Source: Azomonas macrocytogenes
GTDB lineage: Bacteria; Pseudomonadota; Gammaproteobacteria; Pseudomonadales; Pseudomonadaceae
Length of the DNA stretch: 64,000 bases
Reading direction: 5' to 3'
Assembly (NCBI RefSeq): GCF_014191985.1
Contig: NZ_JACHXI010000001.1
Coordinates: 372,001 to 436,000 of the forward strand
Made by a program: the position numbers and the translations under genes. Positions 46,571 to 54,655 of this stretch are shown in pieces. The notes beneath the pieces are model-generated. The model saw only the letters and a list, made by a program, of their open reading frames with translations, had not been told where the DNA came from and ran no database searches. How positions within the stretch are numbered: the first letter of the stretch is position 1; each line of letters opens with the position of its first letter.

Positions 46571-48163
46571 ATGTCGCGCGCGTTTTTCCTCAGGCGGCCC
46601 ACCCTCCTCCCTCGACGCTGGCCTCGCTGGGCGCGGTTGACTGATCGTCTGTTGCCCTGGGCGCTGCCGCTTGGCCTGTTTCTGCTGTGGCAAGTAGCCA
46701 GTCAACGAAACTGGATGAGCGAGCAAATCCTGCCAGCGCCAACCCTGGTCTGGCAGACCCTACTAGAGCTGGGCGAGGACGAGCTTTGGTGGCACCTCAG
46801 CATCAGTCTGCAGCGTCTTGCGTGGGGATTACTCGGTGGCGTGATCAGCGGTGTATTGCTCGGTGCCCTATTGGGTGCCAACCCACGTGCGGAACGCCTG
46901 ATCTACCCGACTTTCGCCGCTCTGGCACAGATTCCGACCCTGGCCTGGATTCCGCTGTTCATGCTGCTATTGGGTATCGGCGAAGCGCTCAAGCTGGTGG
47001 TGCTGATCAAGGCGATTATCGTGCCGATCACCGTGCATACCCTGGTTGGCGTGCGCGATATTCCGCCACGTCTATACGAAGCCGCGGCAGTGCTGCGCCT
47101 GCCGCCATATCTGCGTCTGTGGCGGCTGGTCATCCCGGCAGCACTGCCCTCGTTCATGGCCGGTCTACGCCTAGCCCTGGCCACCGGCTGGTCGTCACTG
47201 CTGGCGGTGGAATTGCTGGCCTCCAGTGAGGGGCTTGGCTATCTGATGGTCTGGGGTCGGCAGTTGTTCATGCTGGATATCGTCTTCGTTTGCATCCTGG
47301 TGATCGGCCTGCTTGGCGTGGCCCTGGATCGCGGCATTCAGTTCCTCGATCAGCGCCTGGTGTTCTGGCCGCACCCGGCCACCGCCGAGTTTCGCCGCCA
47401 CGCCGGCGGGCGCGGCTGGCAACGCCTGCAACCCTGGCTGCTGCCCTTGGGTCTGCTGGCGCTGTGGCAACTAAGCGTGCAATTGCACTGGGTGGACGCC
47501 AATATCCTTGTTGCGCCCTTGGACGTGCTGCACACCACTTGGTTGGGCCTGCTCGATGGTAGCCTGGCCGACGCCATGCGGCGCAGCCTCGGCCGGGCCC
47601 TGGGCGGCCTGCTGCTCGGGGGCGGGCTCGGTCTGCTGCTGGGCACGCTGCTCGGTCTGTGCCACCCGGCGGAACGGCTGTTCGGCCCGACCCTGTCGGC
47701 ATTGCGGCAGATCGCTATCTTCGCCTGGGTGCCGCTACTCACTGCCTGGTTCGGCCTCGGCGAAGGCGCCAAGCTGGTATTCGTCAGCCTGGCTACCTTT
47801 TTCCCGTTGCTCATCGCCACCCAGCGCGGCATCGCCGGGCTTTCTCCACAACTTGGTGAAGCAGCCCGCGTACTGCGTCTGAATTGGCGCCAACACCTGC
47901 TGTGCCTGGTACTACCGGGAGCCGCTCCGGCGATCTTCGCTGGCTTGCGTCTGGCACTGATTTTCGCCTGGTTGGGCACTATCGGCGCCGAATACTTCAT
48001 GCCCTCGGACGGCGGCATCGGCAGCCTGATGATCGGCGCCCAACAGCTGTTTCGCATGGATCAGGTGATGGCTGGCATGCTGCTGATCGGCTTGACCGGC
48101 GCCCTGTTCAATACCCTCGGACAACTGATCGAAGCGCGCGCCACGCGTTGGAGAACCGCATGA
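46571..48163 (+). CDS. atsB: Double-length ABC permease (two fused SsuC-like domains, AtsB-like)
   Basis: The 530-residue product contains two tandem BPD_transp_1 permease domains (about residues 25-265 and 285-525). Each has its own signature: RLPPYLRLWRLVIPAALPSFMAGLRLAL and LRLNWRQHLLCLVLPGAAPAIFAGLRLAL are matching EAA-like loops. A single chain thus supplies both membrane halves that SsuC or TauC would supply as a dimer. The domains are clearly diverged, so the fusion is old. The gene overlaps the ATPase gene by the ATGA at 48160-48163. Confidence 0.87.
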   Translation: MSRAFFLRRPTLLPRRWPRWARLTDRLLPWALPLGLFLLWQVASQRNWMSEQILPAPTLVWQTLLELGEDELWWHLSISLQRLAWGLLGGVISGVLLGALLGANPRAERLIYPTFAALAQIPTLAWIPLFMLLLGIGEALKLVVLIKAIIVPITVHTLVGVRDIPPRLYEAAAVLRLPPYLRLWRLVIPAALPSFMAGLRLALATGWSSLLAVELLASSEGLGYLMVWGRQLFMLDIVFVCILVIGLLGVALDRGIQFLDQRLVFWPHPATAEFRRHAGGRGWQRLQPWLLPLGLLALWQLSVQLHWVDANILVAPLDVLHTTWLGLLDGSLADAMRRSLGRALGGLLLGGGLGLLLGTLLGLCHPAERLFGPTLSALRQIAIFAWVPLLTAWFGLGEGAKLVFVSLATFFPLLIATQRGIAGLSPQLGEAARVLRLNWRQHLLCLVLPGAAPAIFAGLRLALIFAWLGTIGAEYFMPSDGGIGSLMIGAQQLFRMDQVMAGMLLIGLTGALFNTLGQLIEARATRWRTA

Positions 48164-49002
48164 ACAGCTTGATCTCGCCAGATGCCTCCAAACCTTTTGT
48201 TCAGCTGCCATCCATCGTCAGCTTTGAGCACGTCAGCAAACGATTCACGGTGGAAGGCGGCGAGCTGGAAGCCATTCGCGAATTCAGCCTGGATATCCAC
48301 GAAGGTGAATCCATTGCCATCCTCGGCTCCAGCGGCTGCGGAAAATCCACCTTGCTGCGGCTGCTGGTGGGTCTGGATCGGGAGTTCCACGGAAAAATTC
48401 ACGTCGACGGCAAGCCCATTGATGGCATCGGCGGCGAGTGCGGCATCGTTTTCCAGGAGCACCGCCTGTTCCCCTGGTTGAGCGTGGAACAGAATATCGA
48501 ACTGGGCCTGGTCAACGAAAAACTGACGCAGGCCGAACGCTTGCACCGGATCGACGAATTCATCCAACTGGTCGGCCTCGATGGTTTCCAGCGCGCCTAC
48601 CCGCACCAGCTCTCTGGCGGCATGGCCCAGCGCGTGGCCATCGCTCGCGGCCTGGTGGCCAGCCCGCGCATCCTGCTGCTGGACGAGCCTTTCGGGGCCC
48701 TCGACGCGCTGACCCGCCAGCAGATGCAGGAGGAACTTCTGGCCATTCGCACCCGCGCCGGCATCACCAGCCTGCTGGTCACCCATGATGTCGAAGAGGC
48801 AGTCCTCCTCGCTGATCGCGTGGTGGTAATGGAACCGCGACCGGGGCGAATCAAGCGCATCGTGACCATCGACCTGGCGCACCCGCGCAAACGTAATCAC
48901 CAGGCATTCCAGCGGCTGCGCGAAGAGTTGCTGTTCGAACTGACCAGCGACGGGCATGCCATAACGCACACGGCAGCGGCTCCTGTCGCCGATCGGCAGT
49001 GA
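48160..49002 (+). CDS. atsC: ABC transporter ATPase for sulfate esters (AtsC-like)
   Basis: The 280-residue product has Walker A GSSGCGKST, Q-loop VFQEHRLFPWL, signature LSGGMAQRVAIARG, Walker B ILLLDEPFGALD and the H-loop His in LLVTHDVEEAV, as in SsuB/TauB. The ATG at 48160 overlaps the permease stop, so the two are translated together. It powers import of the ester with the AtsR-like and AtsB-like proteins. Confidence 0.9.
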   Translation: MNSLISPDASKPFVQLPSIVSFEHVSKRFTVEGGELEAIREFSLDIHEGESIAILGSSGCGKSTLLRLLVGLDREFHGKIHVDGKPIDGIGGECGIVFQEHRLFPWLSVEQNIELGLVNEKLTQAERLHRIDEFIQLVGLDGFQRAYPHQLSGGMAQRVAIARGLVASPRILLLDEPFGALDALTRQQMQEELLAIRTRAGITSLLVTHDVEEAVLLADRVVVMEPRPGRIKRIVTIDLAHPRKRNHQAFQRLREELLFELTSDGHAITHTAAAPVADRQ

Positions 49003-49086
49003 TTGCCGAGCGCCTTCCATACGCTTGCCCGAAAACCGCGAAGAGCGCTGCTATCAGCGCTCTCGATTGCATACCTGCCCAATACG

Positions 49087-50838
49087 TCAGAAGGCTCTGT
49101 CCAAATCGATCACCAAGGCACGGTAGCCGACGTTGCCCGGTTGACCGCTGACCACGCGGAACTCGCTGAGCACCTCCCGGGTGCCGTATTTCACTTCGCT
49201 GAGTACCGGCCGGGTGAGCCGTTGCGGGGTCAAAAAGCCGATCGCCGCCGAGTAGATCAGCAGGGTGTCGGTTTCCGGCCGGTACTCCACCACCGAGGTG
49301 ATCGGGCTGTACCAGGCGTCGCCGCGTTCCTTGCCGAATTCCCAGAGCTGCTGCACGGTGCCCTTCTCCTCGTCTATGCGGTATTCCACTGCGCGGCTGT
49401 AGTTGCCTTCCAGGCGGGTGGGCGCCAGGTTCCGGCCCCAGCCGTTATCGAATACGGTGAGCGTGCCCTTGCCGCTGAGCCAGGCGGTGTGCTGGGTCCA
49501 GGACCAGTCGAAACCTTCGGGATAGCTGCCGTCGGGATTCTGCTCCAGCACTCGACCACTGGCGTTCACCGGCGCGAGCACCTTGTCGCGCAGGGCGCCG
49601 CTCCAGCCGCGCGGATCGGCCAGCAGCCATTTCACCTGCTTGTCGCGGCCGATCTTGGCCACGCCCTGGTGGCGGGCGGAGACGATGATGCTGTCGTCGG
49701 CCGGGTCGTGGTCGATGGCGTTGACGTGGGCCCAGTTGCGTCCGGCGCCGACGCCGGGGGTATCGCCGAACGGCAGGGCGTCGCTCTCGTTGTGCTCGTT
49801 TTCCTCCAGGCTGTCGCTCTTGACGACGCCTTCCGGGAGGAAGATGGCGGTCCGTCCCAGGGTGTGCAGCAGTTCGGCGCGATAGGGGTCGAGGATCCGG
49901 TTGAGGTCCCAGAAGTCCAGCACATCGCCGTTCTGGTCCACTTCCAGGATGTGGTCGCGGATGGTGCGTACCCGCTTGCCATCGGTGCGGCGATAGTCAC
50001 TGGTGCCGACCCGCAGCAGGTAGGTGCCCTTGGCGGTTTCGCGGATCTCGTGGGAGAAGTCGGCGAATTTCTCCGGCAGGCTGCGCGCCCAGATCGTGCG
50101 GCCCAGCAGATCGTGCTTGTAGTAGCGCTGGCCCTGGCCCCAGATCAGGTGACCGTCGCGGGTCTGCTGGAAGCCCATGCTCGCGCCCAGCCCGTCTTTG
50201 CGGCTGGAGTCGTGGAGTTGCTCGATGTCCAGGTACCAGCGTACCTCGCCCCGGGTATCGGTGATCCAGTTGAAGCCCACCGAATCCCACTCGGCGGCGC
50301 CCCCCTGGGCGTTCCAGCGGAACTGACGGTTGCCGGGGATCTCGGTGAGCAGGTGGTTGAACAGGTACAGGCGCTTCTTCAGCTCGGGCGCCACCTTCAG
50401 CGGTTCCACCCGCGGCAAGGCGCTTTCCTGGGCGGCCACCACCGGCAGGCGCACGGCCGGGGCGTAGATGAAGTAGCGCTCGCGGATGCGTTCGCCATCC
50501 AGGCTGTAGGCCACCTCGACCTCGTTGCGATGGTCCGGATAGAGACCGAACACCGGGATACCGCCGTGGGTCCAGAGGGTGCGGTCCTGCACCTGATAGT
50601 CGATGTCGACGCCCTGCTCGCCCCGGCCCTTGACCCGCACCCGAGCCTGGGCGATGCGCCGACCGCCGTCGCGGATGATGGCGGTGAGCGGGGCCAAGCG
50701 ATAGGGATTGACGACGATGTCGCCCAACCGGGCCTGCTCGCTGTCGGGGATGCGGGCGGCGAGGCAGGCACCCTCGGGCAGCGCCTGTTCGGACAGGCCG
50801 CTCTGCTCGGAAGAACGCTGTTGTTCGGAATGACTCAT
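49087..50838 (-). CDS. astA: Arylsulfate sulfotransferase (AstA/AssT)
   Basis: The 583-residue product has the AssT N-terminal beta domain (LGDIVVNPYRLAPLTAIIRDGG, GIPVFGLYPDH) and the six-bladed propeller with His residues at the positions used for sulfate transfer: WAHVNAIDHD, SARHQGVAKIG and WTQHTAWLSG. It moves sulfate from aryl sulfates to a phenolic acceptor without PAPS. From the ATG at 50836-50838 (AGGAG upstream) it has no signal peptide, unlike the periplasmic enteric AssT; this fits the intracellular AstA described in Pseudomonas putida. The reading frame continues open upstream into the truncated receptor. Confidence 0.88.
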   Translation of the reverse strand: MSHSEQQRSSEQSGLSEQALPEGACLAARIPDSEQARLGDIVVNPYRLAPLTAIIRDGGRRIAQARVRVKGRGEQGVDIDYQVQDRTLWTHGGIPVFGLYPDHRNEVEVAYSLDGERIRERYFIYAPAVRLPVVAAQESALPRVEPLKVAPELKKRLYLFNHLLTEIPGNRQFRWNAQGGAAEWDSVGFNWITDTRGEVRWYLDIEQLHDSSRKDGLGASMGFQQTRDGHLIWGQGQRYYKHDLLGRTIWARSLPEKFADFSHEIRETAKGTYLLRVGTSDYRRTDGKRVRTIRDHILEVDQNGDVLDFWDLNRILDPYRAELLHTLGRTAIFLPEGVVKSDSLEENEHNESDALPFGDTPGVGAGRNWAHVNAIDHDPADDSIIVSARHQGVAKIGRDKQVKWLLADPRGWSGALRDKVLAPVNASGRVLEQNPDGSYPEGFDWSWTQHTAWLSGKGTLTVFDNGWGRNLAPTRLEGNYSRAVEYRIDEEKGTVQQLWEFGKERGDAWYSPITSVVEYRPETDTLLIYSAAIGFLTPQRLTRPVLSEVKYGTREVLSEFRVVSGQPGNVGYRALVIDLDRAF

Positions 50839-50871
50839 GCTGAAACTCCTGGAAAGGGTAAGTGTGTGAGG

Positions 50872-50912
50872 CCCGGAGAGCGGGCGCCGGTGAATGGCGC
50901 CCGCTCTCCGGG
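50872..50912 (-). terminator. 17-bp perfect hairpin upstream of astA
   Basis: CCCGGAGAGCGGGCGCC (50872-50888) pairs perfectly with 50896-50912 around a 7-nt loop. On the minus strand it lies 15 bp after the stop of an orphan gene tail and 34 bp before the astA start. No T tract follows, so it may be a leftover terminator, an mRNA-stabilising structure or an attenuator for astA. Confidence 0.6.
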
Positions 50913-50926
50913 TCGGCGCCGGGAAC

Positions 50927-51037
50927 TCAGGCGCCGACCGACTCGTCCGGAACCCAGTCGAAAGGCACCGGCTGGGCGCGGTAGACGAAATTGCTCCGGC
51001 AACCGCCGAGGAAGGGGCCACAAAATAGGGGCTGGTG
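50927..51037 (-). pseudogene. Orphan C-terminal tail of an unidentified gene
   Basis: Between the end of receptor homology (51045) and the hairpin, a minus-strand frame reads 36 residues ending VPFDWVPDESVGA before TGA at 50927-50929. Upstream it meets a TAA at 51038-51040. The composition is protein-like and a strong hairpin follows, as after a real gene. I infer that a deletion removed the rest of this gene together with the receptor barrel. The family is not recognised. Confidence 0.4.
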
Positions 51038-51044
51038 TTACCAC

Positions 51045-51708
51045 CCGACAGACGCCCCGCCAACGTGTCGCTCAAGGGTCCCGAAACACTGCCCTTGGTC
51101 TGGAAATAGCCGTCCTCGCCACCGGAGATTTCGACGCTGCGCTCAGGATGGAAAGTCGGCTTGCGGGTGCTGATGTTGATCACCCCCGCCGTGGTGTTCT
51201 TGCCGAACAATGTGCCCTGGGGACCCCGCAGCACGTCGATCTGTTCCACGTCCAGCAGGTCGAACACGGCCATGCCGGGGCGCCCCAGGTAGACGTTGTC
51301 CAGGTAGGTCCCGACCGCGGGCTCCAGCCCGTCGCTGGCCGGGTTGTTGCCCAGGCCGCGGATCGAGATGCTCGACTGGCGCGCATGCACGTAAGAGACA
51401 TTCACGCTGGGCACCAACTGCTGCAGATCCTGCACGCGGTAGATACGCTGATTCTCTAGGGTCTGCCCATCCAGCACGCTGATCGGCGTCGGCACGTCCT
51501 GGGCGCTTTCCTCGCGGCGCCGGGCATTGACGGTGACAGTACCCAGTTGTGTGTCCTGCCTTGCGACAGGTTCACTGTCGACTACCTCTTGAGCCTGGCC
51601 AGGCAATATCAGGCCATCACCGATCAGCAACACGGCCAGCGTCCAGGATTTCAGCGAGGGGGTAAAAGTTGCCAGTGTATCTGGCCGGATTTGGGTAGGG
51701 GGATTCAT
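51045..51708 (-). pseudogene. Truncated TonB-dependent receptor (signal and plug only)
   Basis: From the ATG at 51706-51708 (GGAG upstream) the frame encodes a signal peptide, the TonB-box region GTVTVNARRREESAQDVP and most of the plug domain. It is close to the receptor at 41555-43930 in both protein and DNA up to GPLSDTLAGRLS at about 51045, where homology stops abruptly. The whole beta-barrel is missing, so it cannot form a channel. The frame stays open through the following 200 bp into astA, giving a theoretical 873-residue fusion. Confidence 0.8.
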
Positions 51709-51830
51709 GCAACACTCCATGTGGGTTAGCAACCTGAGCGAGCACTTCCGTTAGCGGAACCGAATCACAGTGGTATGAACAAATCTCATATCCCAAAAAA
51801 GAATATATATATTTATATTTGTTCATTTAA

Positions 51831-51884
51831 GGAATAAGCAATTGCATTTATAAGGAACCGACACACTATTCAGCAATTGCATTT
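51831..51884 (+). promoter_or_regulatory. Candidate LysR operator with 13-bp direct repeat
   Basis: GGAATAAG-CAAT-TGCATTTA at 51831-51850 matches the pattern at 44173-44192. In addition AGCAATTGCATTT occurs twice, at 51837-51849 and 51872-51884, 35 bp apart. The region lies between the truncated receptor and the second LysR gene. Confidence 0.5.
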
Positions 51885-51907
51885 CACCGAATTTTTCAAT
51901 GTAGAAA

Positions 51908-52885
51908 ATGCATATAGATCTCCGTCAACTTCGCCACTTCGTCGCCCTCGCCGAGCACCACAGCTTCGGTGCGGCCGCCACCGCAGTGAACCTTTCACAA
52001 TCCGCCTTCAGTCGCAGCATCCAGGCCCTGGAACACAGCGTCGGCTGTCGCTTGGTGGATCGTACGAATAAGGATCTCTGCCCCACCAAGCAGGGCCTTC
52101 TAGTGCTGGAACATGCTCGGCGCCTGGTGCACGGCGCACGTAATCTGGCCAACGAGATAAGCCAGTTCAACAGCTTGCAAATGGGGGTGGTGCGTTTCGG
52201 CGCTGGCCCGGCACCAGCGTCTCAATTGATCCCCAGGGCCGTCGGTCGCTTTATCAGTGACTACCCCAAGGCACAGGTGCAGCTCCAAGTGGACTGCTGG
52301 CAGGAGCTCAACCGCCGCCTGGCCAGCGAAGAGATCGAATTTTTCGTTGCCGACACCCGCCGATTCGAGGTTGATCCCGATTACCGCGTACACAAGCTGA
52401 AGCCGCAGCGGTGGCACTTCTATTGTCGCGCCGGCCATCCACTGAGCACTCGGCAAACGGTGTGCACCGCCGATATCTTCGACTATCCACTGGCCACCAC
52501 CTTCCGCCCACCGAACATCCGCAAAGTGCTGGTGGATTCCAGTGGCCGGCAGGATTTTGCGCCGAGTGTGGAATGCGAGCATGCCTACGCCCTGCTCAAT
52601 GTGGTCCTGAACTCCGATGCCATCGGCATCGCCGGGCTGGGCAATCTTGACCCCTTCCTCGCCCAAGACAGCCTGGTGATGTTGGAACTGGCCGATCTGT
52701 CCAACGATCTGGAGGAGTACTTCACACGCTACGGCATCGTCAGCCGTAGCGGCTACTCCTTATCGCCCTTGGCCCTGGCCATGACGGAACGCATCATCAA
52801 GACGGACGAAGCACCGAGCGCTCCCGATACCAACCAGCCGTTGCAGGACAGGGTGAACGAGGGCAGCACTGATGCAAGAGAATGA
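51908..52885 (+). CDS. LysR family regulator, SftR paralogue
   Basis: The 325-residue product has the winged helix IDLRQLRHFVALAEHHSFGAAATAVNLSQSAFSRSIQALE and shares FGAGPAPASQLIP and EEIEFFVADTRRF with the LysR at 44255. It sits divergent from the truncated receptor just as the other sits divergent from the intact receptor, so receptor and regulator were probably duplicated as a unit. With its receptor broken, it may now control astA or act on the first locus. Confidence 0.85.
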   Translation: MHIDLRQLRHFVALAEHHSFGAAATAVNLSQSAFSRSIQALEHSVGCRLVDRTNKDLCPTKQGLLVLEHARRLVHGARNLANEISQFNSLQMGVVRFGAGPAPASQLIPRAVGRFISDYPKAQVQLQVDCWQELNRRLASEEIEFFVADTRRFEVDPDYRVHKLKPQRWHFYCRAGHPLSTRQTVCTADIFDYPLATTFRPPNIRKVLVDSSGRQDFAPSVECEHAYALLNVVLNSDAIGIAGLGNLDPFLAQDSLVMLELADLSNDLEEYFTRYGIVSRSGYSLSPLALAMTERIIKTDEAPSAPDTNQPLQDRVNEGSTDARE

Positions 52886-52978
52886 TCAACCCAAAGCAGA
52901 TAATGCAGCCTTGGAGACCGAGAACAGGAGTATTTTCATTTTACTCAGCTCTCTATCGAGCAGCTTTTTGGAAGCCTC

Positions 52979-53016
52979 TGGAGGCTGAACGAAAAACCTT
53001 CTCGGTCCAGCCTCCA
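52979..53016. terminator. Hairpin between LysR gene and AEC transporter gene
   Basis: TGGAGGCTG (52979-52987) pairs with CAGCCTCCA (53008-53016) around a 20-nt loop. It lies between two convergent genes and probably ends one or both transcripts. Confidence 0.5.
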
Positions 53017-53040
53017 GCGCTCTTTAGCGGTTTTTGCGCC

Positions 53041-53982
53041 TTAAATCCAGCCAGCCCACTGCAGCACGAAAAGCCCAATATTAGTGGTGAGCACGGCTGC
53101 CACTGTGGTGATCGCGACGATTGCCGCAGCCAGTTCGTGGTTGCCGTTCACTGCCCGGGCCATGATGAAGCTGACCGAGGCGGTTGGGCTGGCAAAATAC
53201 AAAAATAGTACTCCCAGATCAGCACCTCGAAATCCCAGCAGCCAAGCTCCCAACGTGCTGACCAAGGGCAGCCAGACCATCTTCATCAAGCTGGCGCTGA
53301 ACGCCAGTTCGCTGCTGCGGCGCAGAGAAGACAGCGACAGGCTGGCACCGATGCAGATCAGCGCCAGTGGCATGGTCATCTGCGCAAAATAGTGCCCTGA
53401 CGTCAGCAGCCAGGTTGGCAGGCGGATATCGAACCAGGCAAACGGACTCGCCAGCAGCACGCCAATGATCAGCGGGTTACGCAGGATGGTCTTGCACAGA
53501 CTCCAGGCGTCGGTCTTGGCAGTCGGGCTGTAGACTGCCAGGACGATGGAGGAAAGGCCGTTGTAGAACAAAATCACTGCCCCCGCCATCACGCTGCCCA
53601 GTGACAGGCCATAGCTGCCATACAAACTGGCAGCCAGCGCCAGCCCGACGGTACCGTTGTTACCGCGAAAGGCACCCTGGACATAGACGCCACGATCTGC
53701 ACGAGGGCAATGCCGCAGCGCCCAGCCCCAGGCGAACAGAAACCCCAGCACCGAGGCCAGACAGAGATAGACCAATACGCCTGGGTGTATCGGTACATCG
53801 GGATCCATCTCGACAATGCCAAGGAACAGCAAGGTCGGCATGGTAGCGTTGAACACCAGAGATGAGGCGCTATAGATGAAGACCTCATCGATCAAGCCAA
53901 TTCGCCTGAGCAATACGCCAACCAGCAGCATGCAAAAGACCGGCGCGGTGATGGTGAGGGTTTCGTGCAGAAGAGCGAACAT
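53041..53982 (-). CDS. AEC family transporter
   Basis: The 313-residue product has about ten membrane helices in two halves, with the AEC-type broken helices (NATMPTLLFLGI, FRGNNGTVGLALAASLYG and FASPTASVSFIMA). Bacterial AEC proteins export or exchange small organic acids such as malonate or malate. I chose the ATG at 53980-53982. It stands alone between the sulfur locus and the RoxR gene and the substrate is unknown. Confidence 0.85.
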   Translation of the reverse strand: MFALLHETLTITAPVFCMLLVGVLLRRIGLIDEVFIYSASSLVFNATMPTLLFLGIVEMDPDVPIHPGVLVYLCLASVLGFLFAWGWALRHCPRADRGVYVQGAFRGNNGTVGLALAASLYGSYGLSLGSVMAGAVILFYNGLSSIVLAVYSPTAKTDAWSLCKTILRNPLIIGVLLASPFAWFDIRLPTWLLTSGHYFAQMTMPLALICIGASLSLSSLRRSSELAFSASLMKMVWLPLVSTLGAWLLGFRGADLGVLFLYFASPTASVSFIMARAVNGNHELAAAIVAITTVAAVLTTNIGLFVLQWAGWI

Positions 53983-54072
53983 GCGAGGATTTCCGGTAGC
54001 CCGGCAATGGAGCATGGTGGTTACCCACCGCAAGCAGGACGGCGGGGTTGCCAAACGATAGACAGCTCTCGA

Positions 54073-54633
54073 TCAGCGCCGGACCGGACGCTTCTGCAAT
54101 TTGCGCTGCAAGGTCCGCCGATGCATCCCCAAGGCACGGGCGGTAGCGGAAATATTGCCATTGTGTTCGGCCAGCACGCGCTGGATATGCTCCCACTGCA
54201 GGCGATCGACCGACATCGGATTTTCCGGCACCAGACTGTCCAGATCGGCATGCTCGGACAGCAGTGCGGCCAGCACATCGTCGGCATCGGCCGGCTTGCA
54301 CAGATAATTGCGGGCACCGCGCTTGATCGCCTCTACCGCCGTAGCGATGCTCGAATAACCCGTGAGGATCAACACACGCATTTCCGGGTCGAGCTCGAGC
54401 AGCTTCGGCAGCAGGACCAGGCCGGAATCCCCTTCCATCTTGAGGTCGAGCACGGCGTAATCCGGCATTTCCTCCCGGGCCATGGCCAGGCCTTCCTCGG
54501 CCGAACCCGCGACATTCACTCGCAAGCCTCGACGGCCCATGGCACGGGCCATTACGCGAGTGAACGTCGCATCGTCGTCCACCAGCAGAATCAGGGGCTG
54601 CTCTTCCCCATCTTGATGCAGTTCTTCAGTCAT
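54073..54633 (-). CDS. roxR: Redox response regulator RoxR (RegA/PrrA family)
   Basis: The 186-residue product has a receiver domain with the acidic pocket in LLVDDDATF, phospho-acceptor D63 in VLDLKMEGDSG, Thr in LILTGYSS and Lys in NYLCKPADADDV, then a short Fis-type helix-turn-helix (GNISATARALGMHRRTLQRKL). It activates genes for terminal oxidases and other redox functions. The ATG at 54633 is favoured by spacing to AAGGGG; 54639 is possible. It follows roxS on the same strand with ~22 bp between. Confidence 0.93.
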   Translation of the reverse strand: MTEELHQDGEEQPLILLVDDDATFTRVMARAMGRRGLRVNVAGSAEEGLAMAREEMPDYAVLDLKMEGDSGLVLLPKLLELDPEMRVLILTGYSSIATAVEAIKRGARNYLCKPADADDVLAALLSEHADLDSLVPENPMSVDRLQWEHIQRVLAEHNGNISATARALGMHRRTLQRKLQKRPVRR

Positions 54634-54655
54634 TCGCATATCCCCTTGCTTGCGA

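Noticed and set aside
49003-51459. Very long plus-strand open frame (818 codons) opposite astA
   Set aside because: It is the antisense shadow of astA and the truncated receptor in GC-rich DNA; the minus-strand proteins match known families over their full length.
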